Shown here one piece after another: positions 36,093 through 43,756 of a stretch of DNA of 43,826 nt (positions within the stretch are counted from its first letter, which is position 1; each line of letters starts with the position of its first letter). This stretch comes from Azovibrio restrictus DSM 23866. GTDB taxonomy: Bacteria > Pseudomonadota > Gammaproteobacteria > Burkholderiales > Rhodocyclaceae. The stretch spans positions 1 through 43,826 of the forward strand of contig NZ_AUCH01000026.1 in NCBI RefSeq assembly GCF_000429665.1, written 5' to 3'. Below the pieces are notes generated by a model, which saw only the letters and a list, made by a program, of their open reading frames with translations, did no database searches and had not been told where the DNA came from. A program made the position numbers and the translations under genes.

Positions 36093-37151
36093 TATTTGGG
36101 TAGAGTGATTGCAGTAGCGAATCACCCACTGCTTTGTTCGGTCGAAGTCCTGCCGCGACCAAGTTTGTCTGAGCGCATTTTTCAGGACGTTCTCGCCTGA
36201 CCACCAGAGAGTTGTTCCAAATAGGTTTTGCTGCTCCATCAGCGAGCTGCAAATCTGACCAGTAGCTCGTCCAAATAGCGCCTTCGCCTCGATGCCAACC
36301 CCGACATATGGCCCAGGGAAATCCGGCTTCGCAGAAAAGTCCAATATTCGGATGACCTGCGCTAGTTTTTCAAATGCAGTTTCAGCATTCATCACAGGGC
36401 GATCAGGAGGGCTTGGGGATCCCGAATGCGGTGTCAGTAAAGCCTCGTGATCGCCGTGGCAACCGAGGTTGTAGGCGAATTCCCTCTGGATTGAGTGAAG
36501 TTCTGCTTTTAGCCAAAAAGGAAGCAAGTCGTCTGCTTGTTGGGGTGGGCAGAGGTCTCCTCCGCAGTGGTGGCACATTCGTAAATCCAGGATGCGTGTT
36601 CGGTTGCGGGGACTGTAATGCCAGAACAGGGGTTGTTGGCAGACCGGGCAGTAGTCGCGCATGACGCACCCATGCTTTTGACAGATCCAGTTGGAAGCCA
36701 AGCGCCAACTGCTCCGGTAATACGGGATGGTGTCGCTTGCCAGGCATTGCGGACAGTAGCGAAGGTGCGGGAGCATGCGCATGGGATCGGTATGCAGGCA
36801 CAACAAAGCCGGCCCCAAGAGAAGGTCGCCATTATCTGGAACCAGTTCTTTCAGGGGTGTAGCAGGTGTGCTTATCAATTTGCCGAGGTAATCCCAAGGC
36901 AGTGCTTCCCGATCAAAATCCAACCAAAAAATTGGTTTCTGCCAAGAGACGCCGATCCAGTCGAGAACTTTTCCGGGAGAGCAATTCTTCCTTATGGCAT
37001 AACGAATCAGCCACGAGCTGACCGCTTCTCCTGGCAGCGGCGAAGGAAAGTCATAAGCTCTGGCAACGCGAGGATTCCAACTCTCTCCGTAAATCGAGGC
37101 CAACTCGCCGAGCGCTTCGAGTGACCTGGCGATCATCTCTTCTCGTGCCAT
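36069..37151 (-). CDS. tniQ2: TniQ/TnsD-family target-selection protein, second copy
   Basis: 360 residues. The TniQ start region PSPLPGEAVSSWLIRYAIRK is followed by zinc-binding pairs C133xxC136, C157xxH160, C168xxC171 and C193xxC196 (RYCPQCLASD, WICQKHGC, DYCPVCQQPL). TniQ/TnsD proteins bind the target and recruit TnsC. It is short compared with Tn7 TnsD (508 residues). Its ATG is one base after the stop of the first tniQ (TGATATG), so they are coupled. The two copies are clearly different in sequence, which suggests different targets or a heteromer. Confidence 0.9.
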   Translation of the reverse strand: MAREEMIARSLEALGELASIYGESWNPRVARAYDFPSPLPGEAVSSWLIRYAIRKNCSPGKVLDWIGVSWQKPIFWLDFDREALPWDYLGKLISTPATPLKELVPDNGDLLLGPALLCLHTDPMRMLPHLRYCPQCLASDTIPYYRSSWRLASNWICQKHGCVMRDYCPVCQQPLFWHYSPRNRTRILDLRMCHHCGGDLCPPQQADDLLPFWLKAELHSIQREFAYNLGCHGDHEALLTPHSGSPSPPDRPVMNAETAFEKLAQVIRILDFSAKPDFPGPYVGVGIEAKALFGRATGQICSSLMEQQNLFGTTLWWSGENVLKNALRQTWSRQDFDRTKQWVIRYCNHSTQIQHCCSLS

Positions 37152-37152
37152 A

Positions 37153-38175
37153 TCAGCTTAGATCAAGTTCCAGTTGCGGGGAGTCGAGCCGGGAGGGCCG
37201 AGTTTTGATTTCAGCCTGTTTCACCAGTTGTCGGACGAATGCTTCGTATGGACTCGAGATAAACCTGAAATCACACGAGCCAATATGGGATTCGTAATAC
37301 CGCTGAATCGGACCGAGCAGGCGCATGGTGGCATTGTCTCCAGACCACTTTGAATTGAGCGCAATTTGCCTCAACAAAGCTTGATTCAGCCGGGATGGCC
37401 AGTCAGATAGAAGCCAGCAAACCGCGGCGATCATCTCTCGGGTTTCTCGGTCATCAAGTTTGCGGAGACCACTACCTTGGCTGAGTGGAAAATTACCCAG
37501 TAGGTGATGGCCGAGAAACCAGAGGCTGTGGCATAACCCGTCAAGGCTCAGGCGTGCGAGATTTTCGACCTGGTAGGCTGGAATGCAGGCTGAATCAAGA
37601 TTCAACGGGCCATCGGAACGATTGGCTATGATCCGGGCAATGAGTAGTTGCTCTGCCTCTGCGGGCAGCGACTCACTCTTGCGAAGATCGAATCCGCATT
37701 CGCAGTATTCGGGCTGGCGTCTAGAAAGGGCAAGTTGCCTCTTGCATTGAGGGCAGCGATCGATCAATTGGCACCTGTGTTTCCAGCAAGCGGTATTGAA
37801 AGCCAGGTGCCATGCTCCCTGTAGGAAGGGCTGTTCTTGCAGGCATCGATGGCAAATTGGAGCATGTCTGAGTTTGAGAAAGGTCGATTTGCTCAGCCAT
37901 TCACCGAGGATTTTCCATTCGCGCCCTTTCCTGGGGACTTTTCGAGACATGCCCGAGAGTTGGCTAAGCTCGTTCACGCTGTTCCGCGTGTATATCGCGA
38001 GCCGTGGAATCTCGGTTTGCTCAACCTGCGGATTCGTTGAACTGGCGCCTAGCGCGTATTGGAGAATTTCCTGATGGCTACGGTAGTGATTGGCACCGGC
38101 GCAGCGCATCAGGAAACCCCGCAGCGATTCGAACGGGTAGGGCTGTGTTCGATTAATTAAGCGGTACTGGTCCAA
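37153..38175 (-). CDS. tniQ1: TniQ/TnsD-family target-selection protein, first copy
   Basis: 340 residues. TniQ N-terminal block QPYPFESLRGFLMRCAG and zinc pairs C108xxC111, C130xxH133 and C141xxC144 (HAPICHRCLQ, ACWKHRC, DRCPQC). The start is taken as TTG 38175: an AGAGGAAA site lies 6 bases upstream, and the frame further up runs antiparallel-free through tnsC without family similarity. This overlaps the tnsC end by 23 bp. Together with the second TniQ it likely links TnsC to a target; no CRISPR effector is nearby. Confidence 0.88.
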   Translation of the reverse strand: MDQYRLINRTQPYPFESLRGFLMRCAGANHYRSHQEILQYALGASSTNPQVEQTEIPRLAIYTRNSVNELSQLSGMSRKVPRKGREWKILGEWLSKSTFLKLRHAPICHRCLQEQPFLQGAWHLAFNTACWKHRCQLIDRCPQCKRQLALSRRQPEYCECGFDLRKSESLPAEAEQLLIARIIANRSDGPLNLDSACIPAYQVENLARLSLDGLCHSLWFLGHHLLGNFPLSQGSGLRKLDDRETREMIAAVCWLLSDWPSRLNQALLRQIALNSKWSGDNATMRLLGPIQRYYESHIGSCDFRFISSPYEAFVRQLVKQAEIKTRPSRLDSPQLELDLS

Positions 38176-39127
38176 AAGGGGTTTCCTCTGAGCAATGAAC
38201 CAGAAAGTGGGCTTCTGCGAGATGTTCGCGAGAAATTCGTGGTTTTCCTTTCTGGCTGGCAGTACGGACCGCTTCTGCCAATAGCATCTTGAGTAGTCGA
38301 AAACTTCCTCGACACGAGTCGAATATCGCTTTGGAAAGCTTACTGTCGATAAGATTGGATTTTTCTGGCATCGGTAGGCACTCATCGAGTGTGGCGAGGA
38401 TGCCTAGAAACTCTTCGTTAAAAGAAAATGCCTTTAGAAACGACAGTCCCGGCCAGCGTGTTGTTTGCTCGTCCTGTCGCCTGATTTCATCGAGAGGAGG
38501 GGTGCCGATGAAAATAAAAGCCACGCCAAGAATTTCGTACAGTCGTTTCAAGGTCGCTCCTAGTGCGCCTCCTGCATCTCCTTTGCCTTTCTTTGAAGCC
38601 AGCACCCAAAGGTGCTGTGCTTCATCGAAAGCGATCAGCAACACGCCTGCAGTTTGAACAGCGTCGCGTAAGGTGTCGCGCAGTTCTTTGAGATTCAATC
38701 CTTTCATGCTGCGTGGGTCCTGTCCTAATTGCATGAGAAGCCGTATGTAGATTTCCCCGATATTGGGACGGGCCTCGAAGGTGAGGTAAAGAACGGGGCA
38801 GAGTCTGCGATGATCGCCTTCGATCGGTTTGAGCCGCTTGAGAAGCCGTTCCAGAATGAACGACTTCCCACGTCCTCCTTCGCCGATGATCCAAAGCCCC
38901 CCTGGCTTTTTCGCAACTTTAGCCCTGGTGAGAAGCGCATCTATGTATTTGTTGGCTCTCCGGTACTCATCGAAGGCAATGGGTACATCCAGTACGTACT
39001 GAGCACGATCAGCCGGAGTTCCGGCCATGGCGCGAGCACGTTCCTGTTGAGGATCTAGTGCTGGGACGATATCCGGTGTCGGTTCTGCAAACAGATGCTC
39101 CGATTGCAAATCTGCCATCGTATTCAT
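38153..39127 (-). CDS. tnsC: TnsC/TniB-family AAA+ transposition regulator
   Basis: 324 residues. Walker A GEGGRGKS (82-89) and Walker B LLIAFDEAQHL (163-173) mark an AAA+ ATPase, as in TnsC, TniB and MuB. It would form the ATP-dependent filament joining TniQ-bound target and TnsAB. The ATG at 39127 overlaps the tnsB stop as TAATG; an in-frame ATG at 39139 is the alternative. The end overlaps tniQ1. Confidence 0.93.
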   Translation of the reverse strand: MNTMADLQSEHLFAEPTPDIVPALDPQQERARAMAGTPADRAQYVLDVPIAFDEYRRANKYIDALLTRAKVAKKPGGLWIIGEGGRGKSFILERLLKRLKPIEGDHRRLCPVLYLTFEARPNIGEIYIRLLMQLGQDPRSMKGLNLKELRDTLRDAVQTAGVLLIAFDEAQHLWVLASKKGKGDAGGALGATLKRLYEILGVAFIFIGTPPLDEIRRQDEQTTRWPGLSFLKAFSFNEEFLGILATLDECLPMPEKSNLIDSKLSKAIFDSCRGSFRLLKMLLAEAVRTASQKGKPRISREHLAEAHFLVHCSEETPFGPVPLN

Positions 39128-41106
39128 TACGACCCCCACGCGTAACTTGGGACGTTCGTGAACGAAGGCAAATTCGGCGGTGGCGTTAGGTTTCCGTTCT
39201 CTCCTAAGGGGGTCAGGATTGTTCGCGTCTCGCCAGTTAGCGTGTTATTCGAATTGATGCCTGCAAGGCGAGCTAACAGGACCTTGCCGGCGCTCTTTTT
39301 GGTCTCCAACTCTTCTGCAAGCACGTTCTGGATACGGCTACGGGTTTCGATCAACGTATCAACGGCCGTCGATTTTTCCAATCGAACCGTGGCTTCGGCC
39401 CGGATGAACTTGTGCTGAAAACGACTCAAGCCCTTGCTGTACTCCGGTCGTGTCGAGGGAACGCATAGGTATTTATGTGTCGCAGGATGCTCGACGTAAA
39501 TCTGGCCAAGGTCTTCATCGCAGACAACGTAATTGACTGTTTTCCCGCGGCCGATGTCCTTCATCAGGGCCTCCAGTTGGTCGTCGGCGTAGGTTTGCCA
39601 AGAAAATCGGATTCCTTCTTGAGACAGAGCCCCTGTGTGATGCTCGCCTAGGACGATATTCAGTTCGTCAATTGAACACGGGTAGGGTGGAGGGGCCGTT
39701 TCGATACCGCTTTGCCATAGTTCGAGTGGTGCAGCCTGGTTTCGTACGTTGGTTTGAATGTTGTGAAAATCTGCCGCCCACTTGTGAAGCAGATAGATCA
39801 ACGTTGAAAAGCGAACGACGGCTTGATTGACAGAGTCGTAGTCCCCACGCTTTTCAAGTGAGGCAAAGGTTCGACCCGGCATTGACTCAAAGAACGTTTG
39901 TTCCAATGTGAGAAAGAAGCGCTCGATTGATCCTTTCAACCAAGGGGTTCTTCGTTCGCAGTACTCCCAGAATGAGCCCAGCGCTTTGATTGCATTTCGG
40001 TAGCGCTGGCAGATGAAATCGGCCCCGCGGTCAGATGCGTAATAGACGGCTCGGCCAAACGCAGGCCAAGGATTCTCGATATCTGGCCACAACTCATAGG
40101 CGAAGTGGTGCGAGGAGAGTGAGTGTTTGATCGCTCCAAAAATTGAGCTCAGTCCGGTTTTCTGGAACGAAACGTAGAATCCGAGCAAAACGCCCGAATA
40201 GCGATCCTTGATAGCCGTGAGCCACGGCCTGCCAAGCGGTAGCAGCGCATGGTCGTCGATGACGTAGAGATTCATCGGCGTGTGATCAATTTCGACAACA
40301 TCCAAGGGATGATCCGCAGGAAGGTGCCCCTTGGCCATTTTGAAATAGCGCCTGGCTTCTTCTCGTCCCAAGCGAGCGATCATCACCTCCTCTTTGGGGC
40401 GATCATCAATGCGGTTTCCGTACGTTCGCTCACTGGCTTTCGTTAGCAGAGGGCGATCCTGGGATGCTCGTTCGGCGTTTTCGGTCTTTAGCTTATTGGC
40501 GTAATCTCGGTGCGCACCAACGACAGTTGGTTGGCTGGATTGTGCGTAGTAGTCGTCGATGTGATTCTGAAGAAATTCCTCACTTTCCTTGTCGAGGCGC
40601 TTGGTGCACTTCCTGAAACTGTTGCCATTGATGACAACAAGGAGGTCGCCTCCCGATGCGTCTATCTCCTTCCACCATTTCGATATCGTCGAAGTGCCAG
40701 GAGGGCCGAGCGGATCTGCAATTTCCTTCGCAATTCTTGCAGCGCTATCAGCAATCAGGAATTTTTGACCGCGGGTGATGCCTTCCTTCTTCAGTTTCGA
40801 GATGTACGTAATCTTGCGGTCGTGATTGAGTTGGTATCTCTCCGGGATGAGATTGAGGTCCCGGAAGTTTTGGAGTACTTCGGTGCTTTCAGGCTTGATC
40901 ACCAAAGCTTCCGGTGATGAGAACGCGTCAACAATTTTCAGTTGCAGCGAAGTGTGGGCAGACCAAAACGCAGATTCCGTTAGCGTTATTTTTTGGCCGG
41001 TTTTTTGGTTTTCGAAATAGATTTCGTTGGCAGACCGACTGTCGTATTCGAAAATCTGGCCCTGGTAGGAGATAACAAGCCCTTTTTGGAGGAAAAATGA
41101 TCCCAT
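39127..41106 (-). CDS. tnsB: TnsB/TniA-family DDE transposase
   Basis: 659 residues. The RNase-H-like core has D274 (VVEIDHTPMN), D359 (YYASDRGADF) and E395 (KGSIERF), a D-D-35-E layout. N-terminal helix-turn-helix DNA-binding parts and a C-terminal Mu-type domain complete the protein. TnsB cuts the 3-prime ends and joins them to target. ATG 41106 has a GGAGG site 8 bases upstream, 15 bp after the tnsA stop. Confidence 0.95.
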   Translation of the reverse strand: MGSFFLQKGLVISYQGQIFEYDSRSANEIYFENQKTGQKITLTESAFWSAHTSLQLKIVDAFSSPEALVIKPESTEVLQNFRDLNLIPERYQLNHDRKITYISKLKKEGITRGQKFLIADSAARIAKEIADPLGPPGTSTISKWWKEIDASGGDLLVVINGNSFRKCTKRLDKESEEFLQNHIDDYYAQSSQPTVVGAHRDYANKLKTENAERASQDRPLLTKASERTYGNRIDDRPKEEVMIARLGREEARRYFKMAKGHLPADHPLDVVEIDHTPMNLYVIDDHALLPLGRPWLTAIKDRYSGVLLGFYVSFQKTGLSSIFGAIKHSLSSHHFAYELWPDIENPWPAFGRAVYYASDRGADFICQRYRNAIKALGSFWEYCERRTPWLKGSIERFFLTLEQTFFESMPGRTFASLEKRGDYDSVNQAVVRFSTLIYLLHKWAADFHNIQTNVRNQAAPLELWQSGIETAPPPYPCSIDELNIVLGEHHTGALSQEGIRFSWQTYADDQLEALMKDIGRGKTVNYVVCDEDLGQIYVEHPATHKYLCVPSTRPEYSKGLSRFQHKFIRAEATVRLEKSTAVDTLIETRSRIQNVLAEELETKKSAGKVLLARLAGINSNNTLTGETRTILTPLGENGNLTPPPNLPSFTNVPSYAWGS

Positions 41107-41121
41107 GTCGGCTCCTCCGGA

Positions 41122-42057
41122 CTAGGCGTTGTTAGGCTTAGTTGCTTGACCAGGTGCGCGATCTCGTCGCTCCCAAGATTTTCTAGGACTGAGCTCCGTC
41201 GCTCCGAGATCACGAAGAGGCGCCGCCTTTGAAAATCCTCCAACAAAATTCCATGGGGTAAGAGGTGGACGAGTCTGTCGCAGAGCCGTCGTAGTTTCCA
41301 GTCGGTATTGATCTGGCGTTCCACGACCCAAAGCCAGCGCTGCCAGAAGATCACCATGCCGGGTCGAACGCAAAATATCTTCAAGGAACAATCCCTTCAA
41401 TGGTTGATCGGGGAGGCTAACCAAACTTGATTTGGTCAGTTTTTGGGACCAGTCGAAGCAAAGCCAGCGTTGCGCTATTAGTGTGTAGGCTTCGGCCAGC
41501 GAACAAGATGCCGTATCGCAGAGTTCTGAGATCGCCATCGTCTGCTTGCGCTGAAATGCTTCTGTTACCCGAACCAATGCCTCACTGGGAAGTGGTGAGG
41601 TCAGATAACGCATCAATATATTGGTGTTGGTTTTTTGGGGTTCGCAAAACAGCTGTTCATCAACAATGAACGCAAATGCTTGCTTGGTCTTCCGAAAGTG
41701 CTTGGCGATCGAGAGGTACTTTGGGAGATGTTCCGGATGAAATAGAAACTCGAGTGGCTTGATTTCGAGGAGCGTCTCGATATCGCCGTGTTCGACCATG
41801 AAATCTGCGGTGTATTGGCGCTCCACACCCTCATGGTCGAGGTAGGTGCGTTCTTGTTGGGAATAAACCTTTTTGATGTTCCTGCAGAGCAGCAGGCGTG
41901 GAATCGCAAGCTTCTCGTGAGGAGACTCGTATTCAGCCGGATAGGGGGTTAGCTCCTCAACCTGAAGGCCTCCGGTGGTACGGTGCGGCGAGACTTCAAC
42001 TAAATTGCGGCTTGGGGCGTTAGTGCCCGCCAGTTTTTTTGCGTGGCGCTTTTTCAT
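41122..42057 (-). CDS. tnsA: TnsA-family endonuclease
   Basis: 311 residues. The endonuclease core has E44/E48 (YESPHEKLAI), D85 (YTADFMVEH) and the E98-x-K100 pair (LLEIKPLE), matching the restriction-enzyme-like active site of TnsA. A helical C-terminal part that would contact TnsB/TnsC follows (about 165-260). TnsA cuts the 5-prime ends, giving cut-and-paste movement. ATG 42057 has a GGAG site. A long palindrome lies 26 bp upstream. Confidence 0.93.
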   Translation of the reverse strand: MKKRHAKKLAGTNAPSRNLVEVSPHRTTGGLQVEELTPYPAEYESPHEKLAIPRLLLCRNIKKVYSQQERTYLDHEGVERQYTADFMVEHGDIETLLEIKPLEFLFHPEHLPKYLSIAKHFRKTKQAFAFIVDEQLFCEPQKTNTNILMRYLTSPLPSEALVRVTEAFQRKQTMAISELCDTASCSLAEAYTLIAQRWLCFDWSQKLTKSSLVSLPDQPLKGLFLEDILRSTRHGDLLAALALGRGTPDQYRLETTTALRQTRPPLTPWNFVGGFSKAAPLRDLGATELSPRKSWERRDRAPGQATKPNNA

Positions 42058-42082
42058 GATTTCTCCAAGGTGAAATCAAAAG

Positions 42083-42112
42083 CATCCAAACGAATATTTT
42101 CGTCATTGGATG
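42083..42112. promoter_or_regulatory. 30-bp palindrome in the tnsA leader, candidate operator
   Basis: CATCCAA-ACGAA-TATT-TTCGT-CA-TTGGATG: arms of 7 and 5 bp pair perfectly apart from a 2-base insert on the right. It sits 26 bp before the tnsA start and overlaps the AT-rich part where a -10 would be expected. It is a likely repressor or TnsB binding site (inference). Confidence 0.6.
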
Positions 42113-42241
42113 TAAATTTTTGGCGACAAAAATCCTTGACTTCGCCGGCTGCCTTGGAGATACTTTGTGTGTGAGATGTATTTTTTTCCGTGGCTAGCGG
42201 GCAAGGCCGGATGAACCGAAAGGTGAGTCCGGTATTTTTTT
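42109..42241 (+). repeat. Three spaced GATGTA/T-run repeats
   Basis: GATGTAAATTTTT (42109-42121), GATGTATTTTTTT (42175-42187) and CCGGTATTTTTTT (42229-42241) recur in the same orientation 55-66 bp apart. Their location upstream of tnsA is where transposase-binding repeats at a right end would be expected. The A/T content makes chance similarity possible. Confidence 0.4.
42136..42241 (+). ncRNA. Candidate small RNA of about 70 nt with own promoter and terminator
   Basis: A promoter-like pair TTGACT (42136-42141) and GATACT (42159-42164), 17 bp apart, would start RNA near 42171. An 11-position stem CCGGATGAACC (42207-42217) / GGTGAGTCCGG (42222-42232), with a GAAA tetraloop and tandem G-A mismatches, is followed by TATTTTTTT (42233-42241). 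The RNA would be antisense to the leader between the small HTH gene and tnsA. Not matched to any known RNA family. Confidence 0.45.
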
Positions 42242-42242
42242 G

Positions 42243-42506
42243 TTACATGGTTTCCTCCTCCTGTTGGAGCCCTGACAGAATCTGACTGAGCGTTTGAACA
42301 TCGGTCAGATGTCCTGCTTTCAAGCCGAGAGCGACTGCAATCCTGTGGCTTTGGCCACGCAGGCAGCGCCGCTTCCCTTCAAGGATTTGATAGACGAGGC
42401 CGCACGAAAAGCGGTTTTCGCGAGCCCATTCCGCAATGGATATGCCGCTGCCTTCAATCAAGGAGCGGCATTCTTCAGGAGTGCGGAAGGGGGGAGAAGT
42501 GCTCAT
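42243..42506 (-). CDS. Small HTH DNA-binding protein, Ner-like
   Basis: 87 residues starting MSTSPPFRTPEECRSLIEGS. A helix-turn-helix is visible at about 20-60 (ISIAEWARENRFSCGLVYQI then LEGKRRCLRG). Similar small proteins sit at the head of early operons of Mu-like phages. The frame is open to 42893, but the upstream part lies under the divergent gene, and the family start is ATG 42506. No ribosome site precedes it, so it may be read from a leaderless message. It is followed by tnsA after 185 bp on the same strand. Confidence 0.75.
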   Translation of the reverse strand: MSTSPPFRTPEECRSLIEGSGISIAEWARENRFSCGLVYQILEGKRRCLRGQSHRIAVALGLKAGHLTDVQTLSQILSGLQQEEETM

Positions 42507-42515
42507 GGTGCAATT

Positions 42516-42555
42516 TGTATGCAAACGCGTACACGCTAGCACCCTGTATAGAAAC
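42516..42555. promoter_or_regulatory. Paired operator-like sites between the divergent HTH genes
   Basis: TGTATGCAAACGCGTACA (42516-42533) is an imperfect palindrome (TGTATGC / GCGTACA, one mismatch). The half TGTATNNAAAC recurs at 42545-42555, 29 bp away, about three helical turns. These lie over the start of the minus-strand gene and the expected -35 of the plus-strand gene, as operators of a phage-type switch would. Confidence 0.55.
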
Positions 42556-42571
42556 TGTGCAACATATTTTC

Positions 42572-42584
42572 TATAATCCCTGAC
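42572..42584 (+). promoter_or_regulatory. -10 element giving a leaderless repressor message
   Basis: A perfect TATAAT (42572-42577) ends 7 bases before the ATG at 42585, so RNA would start at or next to the start codon. There is no ribosome site. The -35 position is poor and overlaps an operator-like site, like the cI maintenance promoter of lambda. Confidence 0.6.
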
Positions 42585-43037
42585 ATGCCTACACAAAACG
42601 AAACATTTCTGCCTGGGTTTGGTGAACGTCTCAAGGAAGAGCGAAAGCGCTTGGGGCTTAGCCAGGATGAGTTCGCCGAGCGTGCTGGCGTAAAGCGTCT
42701 TGCCCAGCTCCAGTACGAGAAAGAAGCCCGTGAGCCAAGAACTTCGTACTTGGCGGCCATCGGAGCGATGGGCGTCAGTCTTTCCTACGTGATTTTTGGG
42801 AAGAGACCGGCGGAGTCTGTGCTTGGGCCTGAGGCAATCCGAGGGATTGAGAAGAAGATTTTTGACCAGCTTGAGGCCTACGTTGCGGAGCAATGCGGAG
42901 GCTATATGAGTTCCGAGGGCCGTTATGTCTTATTCGAGGTGATGCGCTCACATTGCATCCAGGCTGCAAGCAAAGGGCTTGATGTCGAGAGCAACTTGGC
43001 AGCATTTTTCCCCAAGAGGTTTGAAGGCAATGGATAG
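42585..43037 (+). CDS. CI-type HTH repressor
   Basis: 150 residues. An XRE-type HTH (about 12-66: RLKEERKRLGLSQDEFAERA and LQYEKEAREPRTSYLAAIGA) is followed by a helical C-terminal part without the self-cleaving peptidase of LexA/CI. That would make it insensitive to RecA-type induction. It is divergent from the small HTH gene with 78 bp between, and its stop overlaps the next gene (ATGGATAG), so they are coupled. Likely a repressor of the transposition operon; the role is inferred from layout. Confidence 0.85.
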   Translation: MPTQNETFLPGFGERLKEERKRLGLSQDEFAERAGVKRLAQLQYEKEAREPRTSYLAAIGAMGVSLSYVIFGKRPAESVLGPEAIRGIEKKIFDQLEAYVAEQCGGYMSSEGRYVLFEVMRSHCIQAASKGLDVESNLAAFFPKRFEGNG

Positions 43038-43626
43038 GAATAAAGTGACCGATCCTTCCGATGCGCACGTGATGCGAGCATTAAGTCGGATCAGAGAAGC
43101 GTTTGAAAACGACTCCCCCTGCAGTGAAGATGAGGCGCTCGAAGTTTTGCGAGAGAAGCTGTTCGAGCTTCGGCCGGGTGAGGCGTCTGAAAAAGCTTAT
43201 GGACCAAGTGCCGAGGCAGCTCATCTTGGTGAGCCCCCGAATAGTGATAATCGTGTTGAAGCTGTTTTGGGCTGGCTGAGCGATACGAAGAGGTTCGCGC
43301 CAATGGAAATTGAACGCATGCGGCGTATCGGGATTTTTGCGGAAACGTCAGATGGACGCGTGGTTGTGCGTGAGCAACCGTTGCAAGAGGCTTGGGCATC
43401 CGCTCTTGTTGCCGGTGTTGCCTTGCTTACCGGTGCCTGGATTGCCTGGGTCTGGTTCGGGTCGGAGGGTAATCTGACCGTGATTGCAGCCTCATTTTCG
43501 ATCGGGAGCTTTTTCGGGCTTGTCGTAGGAAAAGCGCTGGATAAATCGTTCCGATTCGCCAAACTTCGTTCAAAAGTCTTGGAGGTGGCGCCTCGTTTTG
43601 AGGATGGTCTGGTGGTGCGCCTTTAG
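43030..43626 (+). CDS. Small membrane protein co-encoded with the repressor
   Basis: 198 residues. A soluble N-terminal part (about 1-118) is followed by two membrane helices (about 122-143 and 149-168) and a short basic tail. No family was recognised. ATG 43030 overlaps the repressor stop by 8 bp; the open frame begins earlier, inside the repressor gene. It might sense or signal at the membrane, or confer exclusion, but nothing in the sequence proves this. Confidence 0.75.
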   Translation: MDRNKVTDPSDAHVMRALSRIREAFENDSPCSEDEALEVLREKLFELRPGEASEKAYGPSAEAAHLGEPPNSDNRVEAVLGWLSDTKRFAPMEIERMRRIGIFAETSDGRVVVREQPLQEAWASALVAGVALLTGAWIAWVWFGSEGNLTVIAASFSIGSFFGLVVGKALDKSFRFAKLRSKVLEVAPRFEDGLVVRL

Positions 43627-43684
43627 CAGGCTGGTGAGAAACTCATCGTGATTCCCGATTTTCTTTCCCTGCCGAGATTTTTTA

Positions 43685-43756
43685 CGGGGCGGCAGCCCCG
43701 ACGGCCCGGTTTTTCGGGCCTTTTCGCCCTTTGTCACGGGGCTTTCGGCCCCATTT
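43685..43756 (+). terminator. Terminator and flanking hairpins after the repressor operon
   Basis: GGCCCG (43703-43708) / CGGGCC (43715-43720) followed by TTTT is a rho-independent terminator. It is flanked by CGGGGC/GCCCCG (43685-43700) and GGGGC/GCCCC (43739-43753) hairpins. Downstream to the window end the GC rises and no complete gene can be called. Confidence 0.75.

Larger units (their letters stand above)
36069..43626 (-). mobile_element. Tn7-like transposition module with phage-type regulators
   Basis: Contains tnsA, tnsB, tnsC and two tniQ genes on the minus strand, a small HTH gene at their head, and a divergent repressor plus membrane-protein gene. Transposon ends, target duplication and target site could not be identified, so these borders mark the gene module only. 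Cargo is likely to extend left (to about 29.6-33 kb) and perhaps right beyond the window. Confidence 0.8.

Noticed and set aside
42136..42241. Hammerhead-ribozyme-like GAUGA/GAAA pattern in the candidate RNA
   Set aside because: The required CUGANGA core and cleavage-site helix are missing; GAAA is just the tetraloop of the terminator stem.
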